Below the pieces are notes generated by a model. The model was given only the letters and a program-made list of their open reading frames with translations, was not told the origin of the DNA and made no database searches. This document shows, piece after piece, positions 39,144 through 39,393 of a stretch of DNA of 39,393 nt. Source of the DNA: CAZLBC01 sp964557575 (GTDB lineage Bacteria; Planctomycetota; Phycisphaerae; SM23-33). Numbering within the stretch: position 1 is the first letter of the stretch; each line of letters starts with the position of its first letter. Where the stretch lies: contig CAZLBC010000041.1 of assembly GCA_964557575.1 (NCBI GenBank), positions 1-39,393 on the forward strand. The letters run 5' to 3'. The translations under genes were made by a program, and so were the position numbers.

Positions 39144-39393
39144 ACTAGCATACCTCCAAAGATTTCCTGATTCTATTTTCCTTCTGTGCAACACCAATAC
39201 ATACCCGTGATACCCGCGATGTTTACGATAAGTGATTACGTATCATTATAGCGCTTTAGTGAAAAATCAAGGTCTTTTTGTTTTTTTTTTGCCCGTATGC
39301 TACGTACTGTGATCGTGCCCGGCTCGCCGCCGGTCTTTCCGGCCACCTCTCCGATTTCAGTCGCGGCTGCGGTTATTCTTCAATCGAGACGGT
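39144..39393. other. Upstream region of paralogue 2, no gene seen
   Basis: Contains AT-rich DNA with a T10 run near 39281-39290 and presumably the minus-strand promoter. The final 90 bp have no recognisable feature. Confidence 0.4.

Overview
The window is high-GC, gene-dense bacterial DNA. Its content is typical of the PVC superphylum, most likely a planctomycete or a relative: an ECF sigma factor of the Rhodopirellula/Verrucomicrobium type coupled to a FecR-like membrane protein, two formylglycine-type sulfatases, large secreted beta-propellers, glycoside hydrolases and a parallel beta-helix protein, many lipoproteins, and few housekeeping genes (recJ is the clear one). The phylum is inferred from gene content only; no rRNA or tRNA gene was seen.

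Layout. 1-1759 (minus): ECF sigma factor, then a FecR-type protein overlapping it by ATGA and running off the left edge. 2049-5975 (minus): secreted beta-propeller, then sulfatase. 6425-9685 (minus): a very large exported PQQ-type propeller with a methyltransferase-like N-terminus, divergent from a Phd/VapC toxin-antitoxin pair at 9875-10514. The divergent promoter region with both gene starts is duplicated at 10561-11040, leaving dead copies; beside it is a scrap of a GH5-like 3' end. 11023-13152 (minus): a small lipoprotein and a lipoprotein sulfatase whose signal peptide is split in frame by a 163-bp MITE-like element. 13319-16973 (minus): an amino-acid permease fused to a PTS EIIA-like domain, then a GH5 enzyme. 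17116-20672: a zinc-ribbon membrane protein, an OsmC protein, a GH16 enzyme and a leucine-rich-repeat protein. 20773-23378 (plus): recJ and a lipoprotein, closed by a strong terminator.

23585-30341 (plus) is a tight four-gene operon: the AmmeMemoRadiSam radical SAM enzyme, a tiny Tat-signal ORF, an exported Memo-AMMECR1 fusion, and a 1302-residue membrane protein joining a spermidine-synthase-like domain, an FMN-binding domain and a NosR/NapH-like iron-sulfur membrane module. It looks like an envelope redox system built around AmmeMemoRadiSam and is the leading candidate for an undescribed system.

30546-34202 holds a parallel beta-helix lipoprotein gene bracketed by two same-orientation copies of a non-coding element with about 19-bp terminal inverted repeats and stem-loops carrying a G-rich loop; the downstream copy is itself split by another MITE-like insertion. 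34234-39143 (minus) encodes two paralogous small exported beta-sandwich proteins, a lipoprotein secretin, and a multi-domain Ig-like protein overlapping the secretin gene. This could be a small surface-protein export module.
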